Positions 36,288 through 48,503 of a stretch of 58,000 nt of DNA are shown here, piece after piece. Source of the stretch: Adiantum capillus-veneris (taxonomy: Eukaryota > Streptophyta > Polypodiopsida > Polypodiales > Pteridaceae). Location of the stretch: positions 20,244,946 through 20,302,945 of the forward strand of contig CM043969.1 of the NCBI GenBank assembly GCA_014529385.2, given 5' to 3'. The position numbers were made by a program, and so were the translations under genes. Numbering within the stretch: the first letter of the stretch is position 1; each line of letters begins with the position of its first letter. Under the pieces are notes generated by a model, which did no database searches, was not told the origin of the DNA, and saw nothing but the letters and a program-made list of their open reading frames with translations.

Positions 36288-37414
36288 AGGGGATTCACCA
36301 TGTAAAACTTACCGCACCACGTAAGTGGAGGGGAGGGGGGTTTTTTTACACATTACATAAGCGTATAAGTTAGGGGTAGGCCCCTAATAATTTATCTCCC
36401 AAGCTTAAAAATAAGGGAGGGATATCATATTTATGGGATTGGGGGGGGAGGGGAGAAGTGAGAAAAGGAAAAATTGAGAGAAAGTATTTGTGTTTCAAAA
36501 TCATGGCTTCCCAAAAGAGTCTGCCCTCAACCTTGTGAGTCAATAGCTACAAAGATATACACAAGAACTAACACTTCTTTGTATCAATTGCTTGTTTTGT
36601 GATTACAGTTCATTTGTTGAGGGATGAAAGCTATAAAGAGTTTGTATAGATGGAAATTTACACAAAGAACCTAACACAACTTTATAACCATATTTTTGAG
36701 CAACTTAGATAGATCATAATTGGACAAGTAGCTAGAGTATAGGTTGAATGGCCACATAGTTTGAAAGTCAAACTAAGACACTTGAAGGTAATCTAGTTAT
36801 CAACAGAAGTGGTTTCCTAGTATGTTGGCAATCACTATGCTACACACTCTTTGAATAGTTTTACTCAGCTAGGCCCATGTCACACGAGGGCAGCAGACAC
36901 AGCCTCCGTCGCTATCAATGATCGGGTTATTTTTGCATGAGAAAACACCATGTCCATCACAGCTGTCACATGAAGCGATCACCTTTTCAACAAAACCTGA
37001 CAAGTTCTGTGTGCATCTCCACTCTGATTGGTTGCTGTGTAGAATGGAAGGGGCTGGGAAGCATAGACCCCTCGGACATGAATCTTTGTAGCACACCCAT
37101 GACATGGCTTCCAGCTCACGAGAAGGGAAGCTTGTCCATTGCTCCATGTGACAGACATTTGGGAAGGCGGAATGCAAAATTGGTCCAGCTCACTGTGGTA
37201 CATGGCCATCCGGATATGTCTGACAGAGGCCTTAGATCATGTAAGACCTAAATTTTATATGTAAGATAGGGGTATGATAGTTTTTTGCATTGATTGTCGT
37301 ATAAGCGTAGAAAGGGGGGTCATATTCCCCAGTATGAGTCATATATAGGGGTTTTATCAAAGTTGTCCCCTCGCAGGTGGCATCCCATTTTATATATAGA
37401 GTGAATTCCTCGGG
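36288..37414. mobile_element. Mutator-like element (possible Pack-MULE)
   Basis: A 1,127-bp non-satellite segment interrupts one satellite unit. The 11 bases ACCTCTGCCCT occur at 36277-36287 and again at 37415-37425, a 9-11-bp target duplication. The ends are imperfect inverted repeats: left AGGGGATTCACCATGTAAAA, right on the minus strand GAGGAATTCACTCTATATAT, with weaker similarity further in. Size of the duplication fits Mutator-like elements. No transposase is present. Confidence 0.7.
36869..37240. other. Gene-like segment carried by the MULE-like element
   Basis: About 370 bases with higher GC than the flanks and open frames on both strands. The minus frame (102 codons) contains a Cys-rich end, SCDSCDGHGVFSC, then GGCVCC, reminiscent of CxxCxGxG zinc motifs, and an upstream part with WVCYKDSCPRGLCF. 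I do not recognise the source gene. It may be a captured exon, but it could also be chance. Confidence 0.35.
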
Positions 37415-40400
37415 ACCTCTGCCCTAAACCATCCCTGGTAGTAAAAATAGTAGACACTCCATTCACACATTGACCTTCAAACACTAGATATAGCTGATTT
37501 CAATAGATCTAGCTTGGACATGACCTTCAAACAATAGAGATAGATTCTTTCAATACATCTAGCTTGGACAGGTGGTGGACCTTCAAACCACCTTGGCTAA
37601 AACCTTTATAACACAAGAAATAGTAAATTGGACAAGTGATTGACCTCTACCTAGAACCATCCACGCTATTAGAGAAGAGATAGGAATATTCAATAGAGAT
37701 AGCTTGGATAGGTGGGGACCTTCAATCACCTTCAAACATCCTTGGGCTAAAACCTCATGACACAGAGCTTAGTAGGTTGGAAAAGTGGTGGACCTATGCC
37801 CCAAGCAAACATAGTAGACACTCCATTCACACATTGACCTTCAAAGAATAGAGATAAGTGGTTTCAATAGATCTAGCTTGGACATGACCTTCAAACAATA
37901 GAGATAGATTCTTTCAATACATCTAGCTTGGACAAGTGGTGGACCTTCAAACCACCTTGGGCTAAAACCTTTATAACAAAAGAAATAGTAAATTTGACAA
38001 GTGATTGACCTCTACCCAAAACCATCCATGCTATCTCAGTAGAGATAGGATTATTTAATAGAGATAGCTTGGATAGGTGGTGGACCTTCAAACCACCTTG
38101 GGCTAAAACCTCCATAACACAATGGTTAGTAGGTTAGACAAGTGATGGACCTCTGTCCCAAACCCTCGATGGTAGTAAACATAATAGCAAGACTCCATTC
38201 ACCTTTTGACCTTCAAAAAATAGCCCGTGAGCTTCTTTCAATATAGCTAGCTTGGACATGTGGTGGACCTTCAAACAACCTTGGGCTGAAACCTCTATAA
38301 CACAATGGCTACTAGGTTGGAAAAATGGTGGAGCTCTACCCCAAAACATTCATGGTAGTAGACATAATAGCTACACTCTATTCACACATTGACCTTTAAA
38401 CAATAGAGATAGCTTCTTTCAATAGATCTAGCTTGGATAAGTGGTAGACCTGCAAACCGCCTTGGGCTAAAACCTCCATAACACAATGGATAGTAGGTTG
38501 GACAAGTATTGGACCTCTACCCAAAACCATCCATGCTATCAAAGTAGAGATATGACTATTCAATAGAGCTAGCTTGGATAGATGGTGGACCTTCAAACCA
38601 CCTTGGGCTAAAACCTCCATAACACAATTGTTAGTAGGTTGGACAAGTGATGGACCTCTGTCCAAACCATCCATGGTAGTAAACATAGTAGCCACACTAC
38701 ATTCCACACTTTGACCTTCAAACAATAGAGAAAAATTCTTCCAAACCACCTTGGGCTAAAACCTCAACTACACAATGGAGAGTGGGTTGGACAAGTTTTG
38801 GACCTCTAACTAAAACCATCCATGCTATCACAGTAGAGATAGGAGTATTCGATAGAGCTAGTTTGGACAAGTAGTGGACCTTAAAACCACCTTGGGCTAA
38901 AACCTCCAGAACAATGGTTAGTAGGACGGACAAGTGGTGGACCTCTGTCAAACAATCCCCGGTAGTAAAAATAGTAGCTACATTCCATTCACACAATTAC
39001 CTTCAAAAAATAGCAATAGGACTATTCAATAGAGCTAGCTTGGACAGGTGGTGGACCTTCAAACCACCTTGGGATAAGACCTCCATAACACAATGGATAG
39101 TAGGTTGGAAAAGTGTTGGACGTCTATCTAAAACCATCCATGCTATCATAGTAGAGATATGACTATTCAATAGAGCCAGGTTGGATAGGTGGTGGACCTT
39201 CCAACCACCTTGGGCTAAAACCTCCATAACACAATGGTTAGTGGGTTGGACAAGTGGTTGAACTCTATGCCAAACCATACATGGTAGTAAACATAGTAGC
39301 TACACTTCATTCACACATTGACCTTCAAATAAAAGGAATAGGTTCTTTCAATAGAGATAACTGGCGAGATGGTGGACCTTCAAACAACCTTTGGCTGAAA
39401 CCTCCATAGCACAATGGTAAGTAGGTTTGACAAATAGTGAACCTGTGTCCCAAAAGATCCATGGTATTAAACATAGTAGCTACACTCCATTCACAAATTG
39501 ACCTTCAAACAATAGAGATAGATTATTTCAATAGATCTAGATTTGACAGGTGGTGGACCTTCAAACCACCTTGGTCTAAAACGTGCATAATACAATGGAT
39601 AGTGGGTGGGACCAGTGTTGGACCTCTAACCCAAACCAACCACGCTATCAAAGTAGAGATAGGACTATTCAATAGAGATAGCTTGGATAGGTGGTGGACC
39701 TTCAAACCACCTTGGGGTAAAACCTCCATAGCACAATGGTTAGTAGGTTGGACAAGTGATGGACCTATGCCCCAAACCATCCATGGTATTAAACCTAGTA
39801 GCTACACTCCATGCACACATTGATCTTCAGATAATAGAGATAGATTCTTTAAAAAGAGATAGCTTGTACATGTCGTGGACCTTCAAACAACCTTGGGCTA
39901 AAACCTGCATAACATAATGGCTAGTAGGTTGGACAAGTAGTGGACCTCTGTCCCAAACCATCCCTGATAGTAAACATAGTAGACACTCTATTCACACATT
40001 GATCTTCAAACAATGGAGATAGCCACTTTCAATAGATCTAGCTTCGACATGACCTGCAAACAATAGAGATAGCTTCTTTCAATACATCTAGCTTGGATAG
40101 GTGGTTACCTTTCAAACCACCTTGGGCTTAAAAACACAAGGGATAGTAAATTGGACAAGTGATTGATCTCTACCCAGAACCATCCACATTATCAGAGTAC
40201 AGATAGGATTATTTCATAAAGCTAGCTTGGACCTTCATAACAAAATGGTTAGTAGGTTGGACAAGTGATGGACCTCTATCCCAAACCATCCACGCTATCA
40301 AAGTAGAAATAGGACTCTTCAATATAGCCAACTTGGACAAATGGTGGACCTTCAAACCACCTTGAGCTAAAACGTCCATAACTCAATGGTTAGTAGGTTG

Positions 40401-43400
40401 GACAAGTGAAGGACCTCTGTCCAAACCATCCATGGTAGTAAACATATTAGTTACAATCCATTCACACTTTGACCTTCAAACAATAGTGATAAATTCTATC
40501 AAACCACCTTGGGCTAAAACCTCAACTACACAATGAATAGTTGGTTGGACAAGTATTGCACCTCTACCCCAAACCATCCATGGTATCAGAGTAGAGATAG
40601 GACGACTGAAAACATCTAGCTTGGACAAGTGGTCACTCTTCAAACAACCTTGGGCTAAATACTCCATAAAACAATGGTTAGTAGGTTTGACAAGTGATGG
40701 ACCTATACCCCAAACCATCCATGGTAGTAAACATAGTAGTTACAATCCATTCAAACATTGACCTTCAAACAATAGCGATAGATTCTTTCAATAGAGCTAG
40801 CTTCAAAAAATAGCGGTAGATTCTTTCAATAGAGCTAGCTTGGATAGGTGGTGGACCTTCAAACAACTCTGGGCTATAACCTCCATAACGCAATGGTTAC
40901 TAGGTTGGACAAGTGGTGGACCTCTGTCCCAAACCATCCATGGTAGTAAACATAGTAGCTCGACTCCATTCACACATTGACCTTCAAACAAAAGAGATAG
41001 ATTCTTTCAATAGATCGAACTTGGATAAGTGGTGAACCTTCAAACCACCTTGGGGTAAAACCTCAATAACACAATGGATAGTAGGTTGAAAAAGTACTGG
41101 ACCTCTACCCTAAACCATCAACGTGATCAGACTAGAGATAGGACTATTCAATAGAGCTAGCTTGGACAAGTGGTGGATGTTTAAACCACCTTGGGCTAAA
41201 ACCTCCATAAAAAAATTGTTAATAGGTTGGACAAGTTGTGGACCTCTGTCCCAAACCATCCATGTTAGTAAACATAGTAGTTACACTCCATTCATAGATT
41301 GACCTTCAAACCACCTAGGGCTAAAACCTCCATAACACAATGGATAGTAGGTTGGACAAGCGATGGAACTCTACCCCAAACCATCCATGGTAGTACACAT
41401 AGTAGATATATTCCATTTACGCATTGACCTTCAAACAATAGAGATAGCTTCTTTCAATAGGGCTACCTTGGATAGGTGGTGGACCTTCAAACCACCTTGG
41501 GCTAGAAACTTTATAACACAAGGGATAGTAAGTTGGACAAGTAGTGGATCTCTGCCTCAGACCAGCTATGGTAGTAAACATAGTAGCTACACTCCATTCA
41601 TGCATTGATCTTCAAACAATAGAGATAGGACTATTGAATAGTGCTAGATTGGACAAGTGGTGGATCTTCAAACCACCTTGAGCTAAACCTACCCTAACAC
41701 AAGGGATATTAGGTTGGACAAGTGGTGGACCTATGTCACAAACCATCCATGGTAATAGAGATAGTAATTACACTCCATTCACACAATGACCTTGAAATAA
41801 TAGAAATAGCTTGAACAGGTGGGCCACATTCACACCACCCTGGGCTAAAACCTCCATAACACAATGGAAAGTAGGTGGGACAAGTGGTGGACTTCTGCCC
41901 CATACTATCCATGGCAGAAAACATAGTAGCTACACTCCATTCCCACATTGACCTTCAAATAACAGAGATAGCTTCTTTCAATAGAGCTAGCTTGAAACCA
42001 CTTTGTGCTAGAACCTCCATGACACAATGGATAGTAGGGTAGACAAGTGGTGGACCTCTGCCCGAAACCATCCATCGTAGTAAACAAAGTAGCTACACTC
42101 CATTCACACATTGACCTTGAAACAATAGAGATAACTTATTTCAATGGAGCTACCTTGAACAGGTGGTGGACCTTCAAACAACCTTGGGCTAAAACCTCCA
42201 TAACACAATGGATAGAAGGGTGGAAGGTTGGTGGACCTTTGCCCCAAACCATCCATAGTAATAAACAAAGTAGCTACACTCCATTCACAGATTGACTTTG
42301 AAAAAGTAGAGATAACTTTGTTTAATAGATCTAGCTTGGATAGGTGGTGGACCCTTAAACCAACCTGGGCTAAAACCTCCAGAACACAATGGATAGTAGG
42401 TTAGAAAAGTGGTGGCCCTCTGGCCCAAACCATCCATGGTAATGAACCTAGTAGCTACACTCCATTTGCACATTGACCTTCAAACAATAGAGGTAGGAAT
42501 TTTCCATAGAGCTAGCTTGGACATGTGGTGGACCTTCAAATCACCTAGGGCTAAAACCTTTATAGCACAATGGATAGAAGGTTGGAAAAGTGGTGGACCT
42601 CTATCCCAAACAGTTCATGGTATTAAACATAGTAGCTCCACTTCATTCACACTCTGACCTTCAAACTATAGAGATAAGACTATTCAATAGAGCTAGCTTG
42701 GACATGTGATAGACCTTCAAACCACCATGGGCTAAAACCTCTATAACACAATGGTTAGTAGGTTGGACAAGTGGTGGAACTCTAACCTAAACCATCCATG
42801 TGGTGAGACTAGAGATAGGACTATTCAATAGAGCTAGGTTGGATAGGTGGTTAACCTTCAAACAACCTTAGGCTAAAACCTCCATAACACAATAGATAGT
42901 AGGTTGGACAAGTGGTGGACCTTTGACTCAAACCATCCATGGTAGTAAAATAAGTATCTACACTCCATTGACACATTGGCCTTCAAACAATAGAGATAGC
43001 TTTCAAAGAAGCTAGCTTGGACAGGTGGTGGACCTTCAAACAATCTTGGGCTAAAACCTTCATAACACAATGGATAGTAGGTTGGACAAGTGGTGGACCT
43101 TTGTCCCAAACCGTCCGTGGTAGTAAACAAAGTAGCTACACTCCATTCACACACTAAATTTGAAACAATAGAGATAGATTTGTTCAATAGATCAAGCTTG
43201 GATAGGTGGTGGACCTTCAAACCAACCTGAGCTAAAACCTCTAGATCACAATGGAAAGTAGTTTGGACAAGTGGTGGACCTCTGCCTCAAACTATCCATG
43301 GTAGTAAACATAGTAGCTACACTCCATTCACAAATTGAACTTCAAACAATAGAGAGCTTTTTTCAATAGAGCTAGCTTGGACAGGTGGTGGACCTTCAAA

Positions 43401-43586
43401 CCACCTTGCACTTAAACCCCCATAACACAAGAGAGCTTTTTTCAATAGAGCTAGCTTGGACAGGTGGTGGACCTTCAAACCACCTTGCACTTAAACCCCC
43501 ATAACACAATGGATAGTAGGTTGGACAAGTGGCTGACCTCTACCCTAAACCATCCATGGTAGTAAACATAGTAGCTACACTCCATT
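37415..43586. repeat. Main satellite array, second segment
   Basis: Same alternating units as 27947-36287, resuming in the same phase after the MULE-like insertion. The right part (41.3-43.5 kb) is mostly long 181-type units with fewer short units, so the alternation breaks down toward the Copia insertion at 43587. Confidence 0.95.
43352..43509. repeat. Perfect 79-bp tandem duplication in the satellite
   Basis: The stretch from GAGAGCTTTTTTCAATAGAG to CCCCCATAACACAA occurs at 43352-43430 and again at 43431-43509 without a visible mismatch. This indicates a very recent slippage or unequal exchange. Confidence 0.9.
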
Positions 43587-44356
43587 TGTTAAGTATGGAG
43601 CCTGATTTACCCTTGTAATTTTCTGTGGTAGAAGTGCACATTTGTAAGGACCCCATTATGAGGAGAAGCCATCGTGCGTGAAGGAAAATCACTCACCGGA
43701 AAGCAAAACGTTTACAGACAAGAATCAGGGGAAACTTTAGGGGCTCTCCATCCCCGAGACTTTTTTTTCCCTCGCCGGAATATTCCTTTTCTTCGGAATA
43801 TTATGGCCGGACGGCGGCCGGAAAGTGGTCGGAAAATAACCGGTCGGTTGGCCGGTGGCCGGTAGTCAATGGCCGGTGGTCGGTGGTCGGTAGTCAATGG
43901 CCGGTGGCCGAATTCAAAAGAGGACTTGTCTTCTCAAGGACGGCCACACATGGGCGGATTGGAGGGTCCAATTTGGACTTCTTCGCACAAGGGCGGCTAC
44001 ACATGGCTGCCTCTCATGAGAGAGGGCAGCCCTTTTGGCCTATAAAAGGAGGCCATTTCTACACACATTTCATAGTGTGAAGTTGATACAACAAGGTGAG
44101 TGTGAGGTGGTGAGAGTGAAGCAAGGCGGGAGCTCCATTAAGGGTATAATCCCTTTGTAAACTACTTCTTGTTTTGAAGTACTAAACCCATTGAGTGGCT
44201 GCTTTTTCGTGGACGTAGCCCACATTGGGTGAACCACGTATATCGTGTGTACTCTCTCTCTCTCTCTCTACTCTATAATCTCGTGTATGTAAATTTGTCT
44301 CTCTCCATTAAGTAATCTACTCAAGTATCTATTTAGCTATGTCTTATTTCCTAACA
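43587..44356 (+). repeat. 5' LTR of the host Copia
   Basis: Paired with 53895-54641. It differs by substitutions and small indels, including extra bases near 43738 (CTTTAGGGGCTCTCCATCCC) and variable GGCCGGTGGTCGGT-type repeats around 43855-43905. It contains a TATA box and a (CT)n run near 44255. Confidence 0.95.
44041..44048 (+). promoter_or_regulatory. TATA box of the Copia LTR
   Basis: TATAAAAG lies in GGCCTATAAAAGGAGGCC, conserved in the 3' LTR at 54324. It is about 315 bp from the LTR end, as expected for the U3/R boundary. Confidence 0.65.
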
Positions 44357-44358
44357 AC

Positions 44359-44370
44359 TGGTATCAGAGC
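44359..44370 (+). promoter_or_regulatory. Primer-binding site, initiator-Met tRNA
   Basis: TGGTATCAGAGC begins 2 bases after the 5' LTR, the standard plant Copia primer site. Confidence 0.93.
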
Positions 44371-44430
44371 AAATCTTTGCTCGTAGCCAAATTATCTCAA
44401 GGAAAGGATTCCTTGAATTGAGTGGGAGTT

Positions 44431-45673
44431 ATGGCGGAGGAAGGGAAGCTCAAGATTGAGAAGTTCAACGGCAAAAACTACCAACATTAGAAGATGCAGA
44501 TTGAAGACTATCTCTACCAGAAGGACCTCTATTATCCACTAGGCGGTCTTTCGAAGAAGCCCGCAACAATGGCAGATGAAGCATGGATTGTCCTTGATCG
44601 AAAGGCACTGGGAACAATCCGGTTAAGCTTGGCATCAACAGTGGCCTTCAATGTTTCAGAGATGAAGACCACGGAGGACTTGATGAAGTCACTTGATGAC
44701 TTCTACCAAAAACCATCGGCATCCAATAAGGTATTTCTTATGAAGCGCTTGTTCAATCTAAAGATGGCAGAGAATGGTTCAGTTGCAGAACACCTAAATG
44801 ACTTTAACACAAACATAAGTCAACTTCGATGACGAAGTGAGAGCTCTCCTTACACTATCATCTCTACCGGATAGTTGGGACAGCCTTGTGATGGCTGTAA
44901 GTAATTCTATCTCTGGCACAAATACTCTTAAGTTTGATGATGTTGTGGGTGTTCTCCTAAGCGAGGAAATACGAAGGAGAAGCACAGGAGAATCATCAAG
45001 TGCTACATTGTCAGTGGAAACAAGAGGAAGGCCTAAGGAGAGGTTCAAAATCCAAAAGGGTCGTGATCGCTCAAGACGGAGCAACTCACGCACAAAGTCA
45101 GTTCTTGAATGTTGGAATTGCGGCAAGAAGGGCCACGTCAAGAAGGATTGCTGGTCCAAGAAGAAGAAGGAGACTGAGTCTCAAGACAACAAGCCAACAT
45201 CGGAGGCCAATGTGGCAGGTAAAGTAGAGCAAGATGCTCTAATTCTCTCATTAGACAATGTGTCTAATTCCTGGATAGTAGATTCCGGGGCTTCATTCCA
45301 TGCGACACCACACAAGCAACATTTCCAAGACTACACCAAAGGTAATTTTGCGTATGTATACTTGGCAGATGATGAAGCTTGTGATATTGTCGGCAAAGGT
45401 ACAGTTTCTGTCAAAACTGCTAACGGAAATGAATGGAAGCTTAAAGATGTTAGGCATGTTCCTTCTCTTTGCAAAAATTTGATCTCTACAGGACAATTGG
45501 ACGATGAAGGTCACAACAATGCATTCGGAAACAAACAGTGGAAGATCTCAAAGGGATCTTTGGTGGTTTCCAAGGGAGAAAAAGTCGGTACACTTTACTT
45601 GTGCATTGTTAGGACGCAACCTTCAGCTTGTGCAGCAACTACAGAAGTTGACAGTGCGGTGTGGCACTACTGA
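44431..45673 (+). pseudogene. Host Copia gag and protease
   Basis: Gag builds the particle and protease matures it. The start MAEEGKLKIEKFNGKNY is typical, but the following Trp codon is TAG (44488-44490). Gag continues KMQIEDYLYQKDLY up to 44832, where a small deletion shifts the frame into NFDDEVRALLTLSSLPDSW. The nucleocapsid zinc knuckle CWNCGKKGHVKKDC is near 45108-45150. Protease has WIVDSGASFHAT near 45272-45306 and the downstream VRHVPSLCKNLISTGQLDD. At 45671 the pre-integrase motif reads HY-stop-LGHMS where HRRLGHMS is usual. Catalytic residues survive, but the frame does not. Confidence 0.9.
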
Positions 45674-46057
45674 CTTGGGCATATGAGTGCCAAAGGAATG
45701 CAAATCCTTCAAACAAAGAAGCTTCTACCAGGTTTGAAAGAAGTCGACTTAGAGTTCTGTGAAGATTGTGTTTATGGTAAACAAAAGAGGGTAAAATTTC
45801 AAAAATCAGGAAATGAAAGAAAAAATAAAAAACCTCAGTTGGTTCATTCTGATGTTTGGGGTCCTGCAAGTACACCATCACTTGGTGGCTCATTGTCCTA
45901 TGTAACATTCATAGACAATGCGACTCGAAAAACATGGGTTTATGTCATGAAGAATAAATCCGATGTATTTTCCATATTTCAAAGGTGGAAAGCCTTTGTG
46001 GAGAATGAAACACGTACCAAGGTTAAATGCCTCAGATCCGACAATGGAGGCGAATAT
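45674..46057 (+). pseudogene. Host Copia integrase, N-terminal part
   Basis: Pre-integrase and integrase core: LGHMSAKGMQIL, CEDCVYGKQKRVKF, then LVHSDVWGPA with the first catalytic Asp. FIDNATRKTWVYV follows, and LRSDNGGEY with the second Asp. It is cut right after GGEY by the nested element at 46058. The reading frame resumes cleanly at 51619 after the AATAT duplication. Confidence 0.92.
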
Positions 46058-46277
46058 TGAAGTCGCGAAGCGGAGCGTGGGTCGACTCTCTCTCTCACAC
46101 ACACACACAGTGAGCTTACACAGTACAGTACGCAGAGAGATGTTAGAAGGGTTATCTCCCAAATCCTTTAGTATTCACAAAGAATATGTTAGTATATACA
46201 AAGAGTTAGAGGTAAGTGAGTTAGGCGGGCGGCCGGCCATATCCGCATAAGAGGCCACTTGGGCTTTAATCCCAACA
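46058..46277 (-). repeat. 3' LTR of the nested Copia
   Basis: In minus-strand sense it begins TGTTGGGATTAAAGCCCAAG and ends CGCGACTTCA. The adjacent minus-strand AGTGGGAGGT (46278-46287) is the polypurine tract. Confidence 0.94.
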
Positions 46278-46361
46278 ACCTCCCACTTAAAGTCCAATGT
46301 GGCACTTTAAGTAACTGTAAATCTATGAACATAAATGTACAAAGATTTACATGGCTGCCAT

Positions 46362-46745
46362 CTATCCAATGCCCAATAACTCACGACAATGCACAAAGCC
46401 CTCTCGTGGAAGTCCCTTTGTGAGTAGATCAGCAGGATGGTCCTTGGTGTGGATCTTCAGCAGTGGTATCTGCTGGTCTTCAAGTACTTCCCTAATGAAG
46501 TGATACTTCACATCAATATGCTTAGTCTTCGAATGGAACACTGGATTCTTTGCCAATTGTATAGCACTTTGACTATCACAATATAACTCTGGCATATCTG
46601 CATTGATTCCCAAGTCTGCAACCAATCTACCAAGCCAAATAGCTTCTTTGCATGCCTCATTTGCTGCAACATACTCAGCTTCTATAGTAGACTGCGTAAC
46701 ACAATCTTGTAATCGAGATCGCCATGATATGGCACCTCCAGCCAA
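46362..46745 (-). pseudogene. Nested Copia RNase H
   Basis: Degrades the RNA strand of the RNA-DNA hybrid. Visible are AGGAISWRSRLQDCV, TIEAEYVAANEACKEAIWL with the catalytic Glu, and LYCDSQSAIQLAKNPVFHS with the catalytic Asp. TKHIDVKYHFIRE and HPADLLTKGLPREGF follow, and the polyprotein ends ELLGIG. It joins the RT frame through two single-base indels near 46705 and 46790, each a missing T in a short T run. Confidence 0.9.
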
Positions 46746-47954
46746 TGTAAGACATAGCCTGATGTAGATCTCCTCTTATCCAAGTCTCCTGCATATCTGA
46801 GTCAGTGTATCCTCTGACACTCAAATCCTGACTACCATAGCATATGCGCATACTCTTTGTATGTTTTAAGTATCTCATGATACCTTTCACTGCCTCCCAA
46901 TGTTTCTTGCCGGGATTTGACATATATCTGCTAACCACTCCCACTGCAAATGCAATATCCGGACGTGTAGCAATCATTGCATACATCAAACTACCCACTG
47001 CAGACGCATATGGAATCTTATCCATTTCAGCCTTTTCTTCCTCAGACACAGGACAATCTTGTTTGCTAAGTTTCACATATGGTGGCAATGGAACACTCAA
47101 TGCCTTTCCCTTCTCCATATTGAAACGTTGCAAAACCTTGTCAATATACTCTGTTTGAGATAACCAAATCAACTTCTTTGATCTGTCTCTCTCAATGCGC
47201 ATACCAAGAATATGACTTGCCTCACCCATGTCTTTCATGTCAAACGATTTTGCCATCTTTGACTTCAAAGCTGAAATTTCTTCCAAGTGTTTGCCAGCAA
47301 TCAACATGTCATCCACATACAAAATAAGGATCAGCCAACTGCCATCCTTAGCCTTCTTTGTATATAGACAGTGATCGAACTCACTACGTTTGTAGCCTTG
47401 AGAAAGCATAAACTGGTGGAACTTTATGGTACCATGCCCTCGGTGATTGTTTTAAGCCATAAAGACTCTTTAACAACTGGCATACCAAATGTTCCATGCC
47501 TTTCTCAACAAACCCTTCTGGCTGCTGCATGTAAATTTCCACATCTAAATCACCATGCAAGAACGCTGTCTTGACATCCATTTGGTGCAAACACCAAATC
47601 CAATATAGCAACCAATGCAAGAAAGCATCTCAATGTAGTCATCTTGACCACTGGAGAGAAGACTTCATCAAAGTCAATGCCTTGTTCTTGCTTAAAGCCC
47701 TTGGCAACAAGCCTTGCTTTGTACTTTGGCTGACTATCATGAGCGGTGATCTTATACCTGTAAACCCATTTACAAGGTAGAGCCTTTTTGCCCTGTGGTA
47801 ATTTAACCAACTTCCATGTCTGGTTTTTATGCAGAGCTGTCATCTCTGACTGCATGGCCAACTGCCATTTTTTCGAGTCAACCACTTGTAATGCTTCCTT
47901 GTAACAAGATGGTTCTCCGCAATCTGTGAGCATGACATAATTTAGAGATGGCAC
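46675..47954 (-). pseudogene. Nested Copia reverse transcriptase
   Basis: Three overlapping open pieces form one RT. They carry WKLVKLPQGKKALPCKWVY, KARLVAKGFKQEQGIDFDE, then after a +1 shift QMDVKTAFLHGDLDVEIYM and LYGLKQSPRAWY. After another +1 shift come DHCLYTKKAKDGSWLILILY and the catalytic YVDDMLIAG (near 47300-47320). VGSLMYAMIATRPDIAFAVG follows. All hallmark residues are present. Shifts sit at an extra T in GTGTTTGC (near 47592) and an extra A in CATAAAG (near 47425). A missing A near 47965 separates it from the integrase tail. Confidence 0.9.
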
Positions 47955-48503
47955 ATAACGATCAGGTGGTTGGAGACACGCTCAGAACGTCTCACCACAA
48001 CTGATTCTGCCTCTCTAGCCACTATAGGCTGTTCCTGAGCCTGACCATGCTGTCTTGATGTGCTAGCACTAGGTCCATCTTCCCTGAAGACAACTCTTAT
48101 GATCTCCTCTGTCTTCTCTGGCTTAGCGTGAAACTTGGCTTCATTGAAATGCACATCATTGCTACGAATAAGCTTTCTGGACTCAGGATCCCAAAGCCGG
48201 TAACCCATCTCGCCCGATTCTCCGTAGCCAAGAAATATACACTTCTTGCTCTTTGGTTCTAACTTATTTCTGAACTCCTTAGGAATATGGCTATAAGCTT
48301 CACAACCAAAAGACTCTGAGATGCTTATACGAAGGTGCCTTGCCTGTCCATAGCATCTCGGCCACTGCACTCTTATCCAGAACCCTACTAGGAGACCTGT
48401 TGATCAAATGGACTGCTGTAGCCACTGCTTCCGCCCAAAATCCATCAGGCAACTCAGCATTTGACAACATGCTTCTGACCTTCTCTTGTATGGTCCTATT
48501 CAT
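47942..48503 (-). pseudogene. Nested Copia integrase, C-terminal part
   Basis: Continues from the integrase core: MNRTIQEKVRSMLSNAELP, FWAEAVATAVHLINRSPS, WTGKAPSYKHLRVF. An extra T in TTTTGG (near 48305) shifts the frame, then GCEAYSHIPKEFRNKLEPKS, CIFLGYGESGEMGYRLWDP and the variable linker to the RT. The residues around the catalytic Glu (NGVAERMNR) lie just upstream after the shift near 48543. Confidence 0.9.

Noticed and set aside
27931-43220. Dozens of 60-230-codon frames with the phrase CVMEVLAQGGLKVHHLSKL or WWTFKPPWAKTSITQW
   Set aside because: They are translations of the satellite on either strand, shift frame between units and have no independent start or domain.
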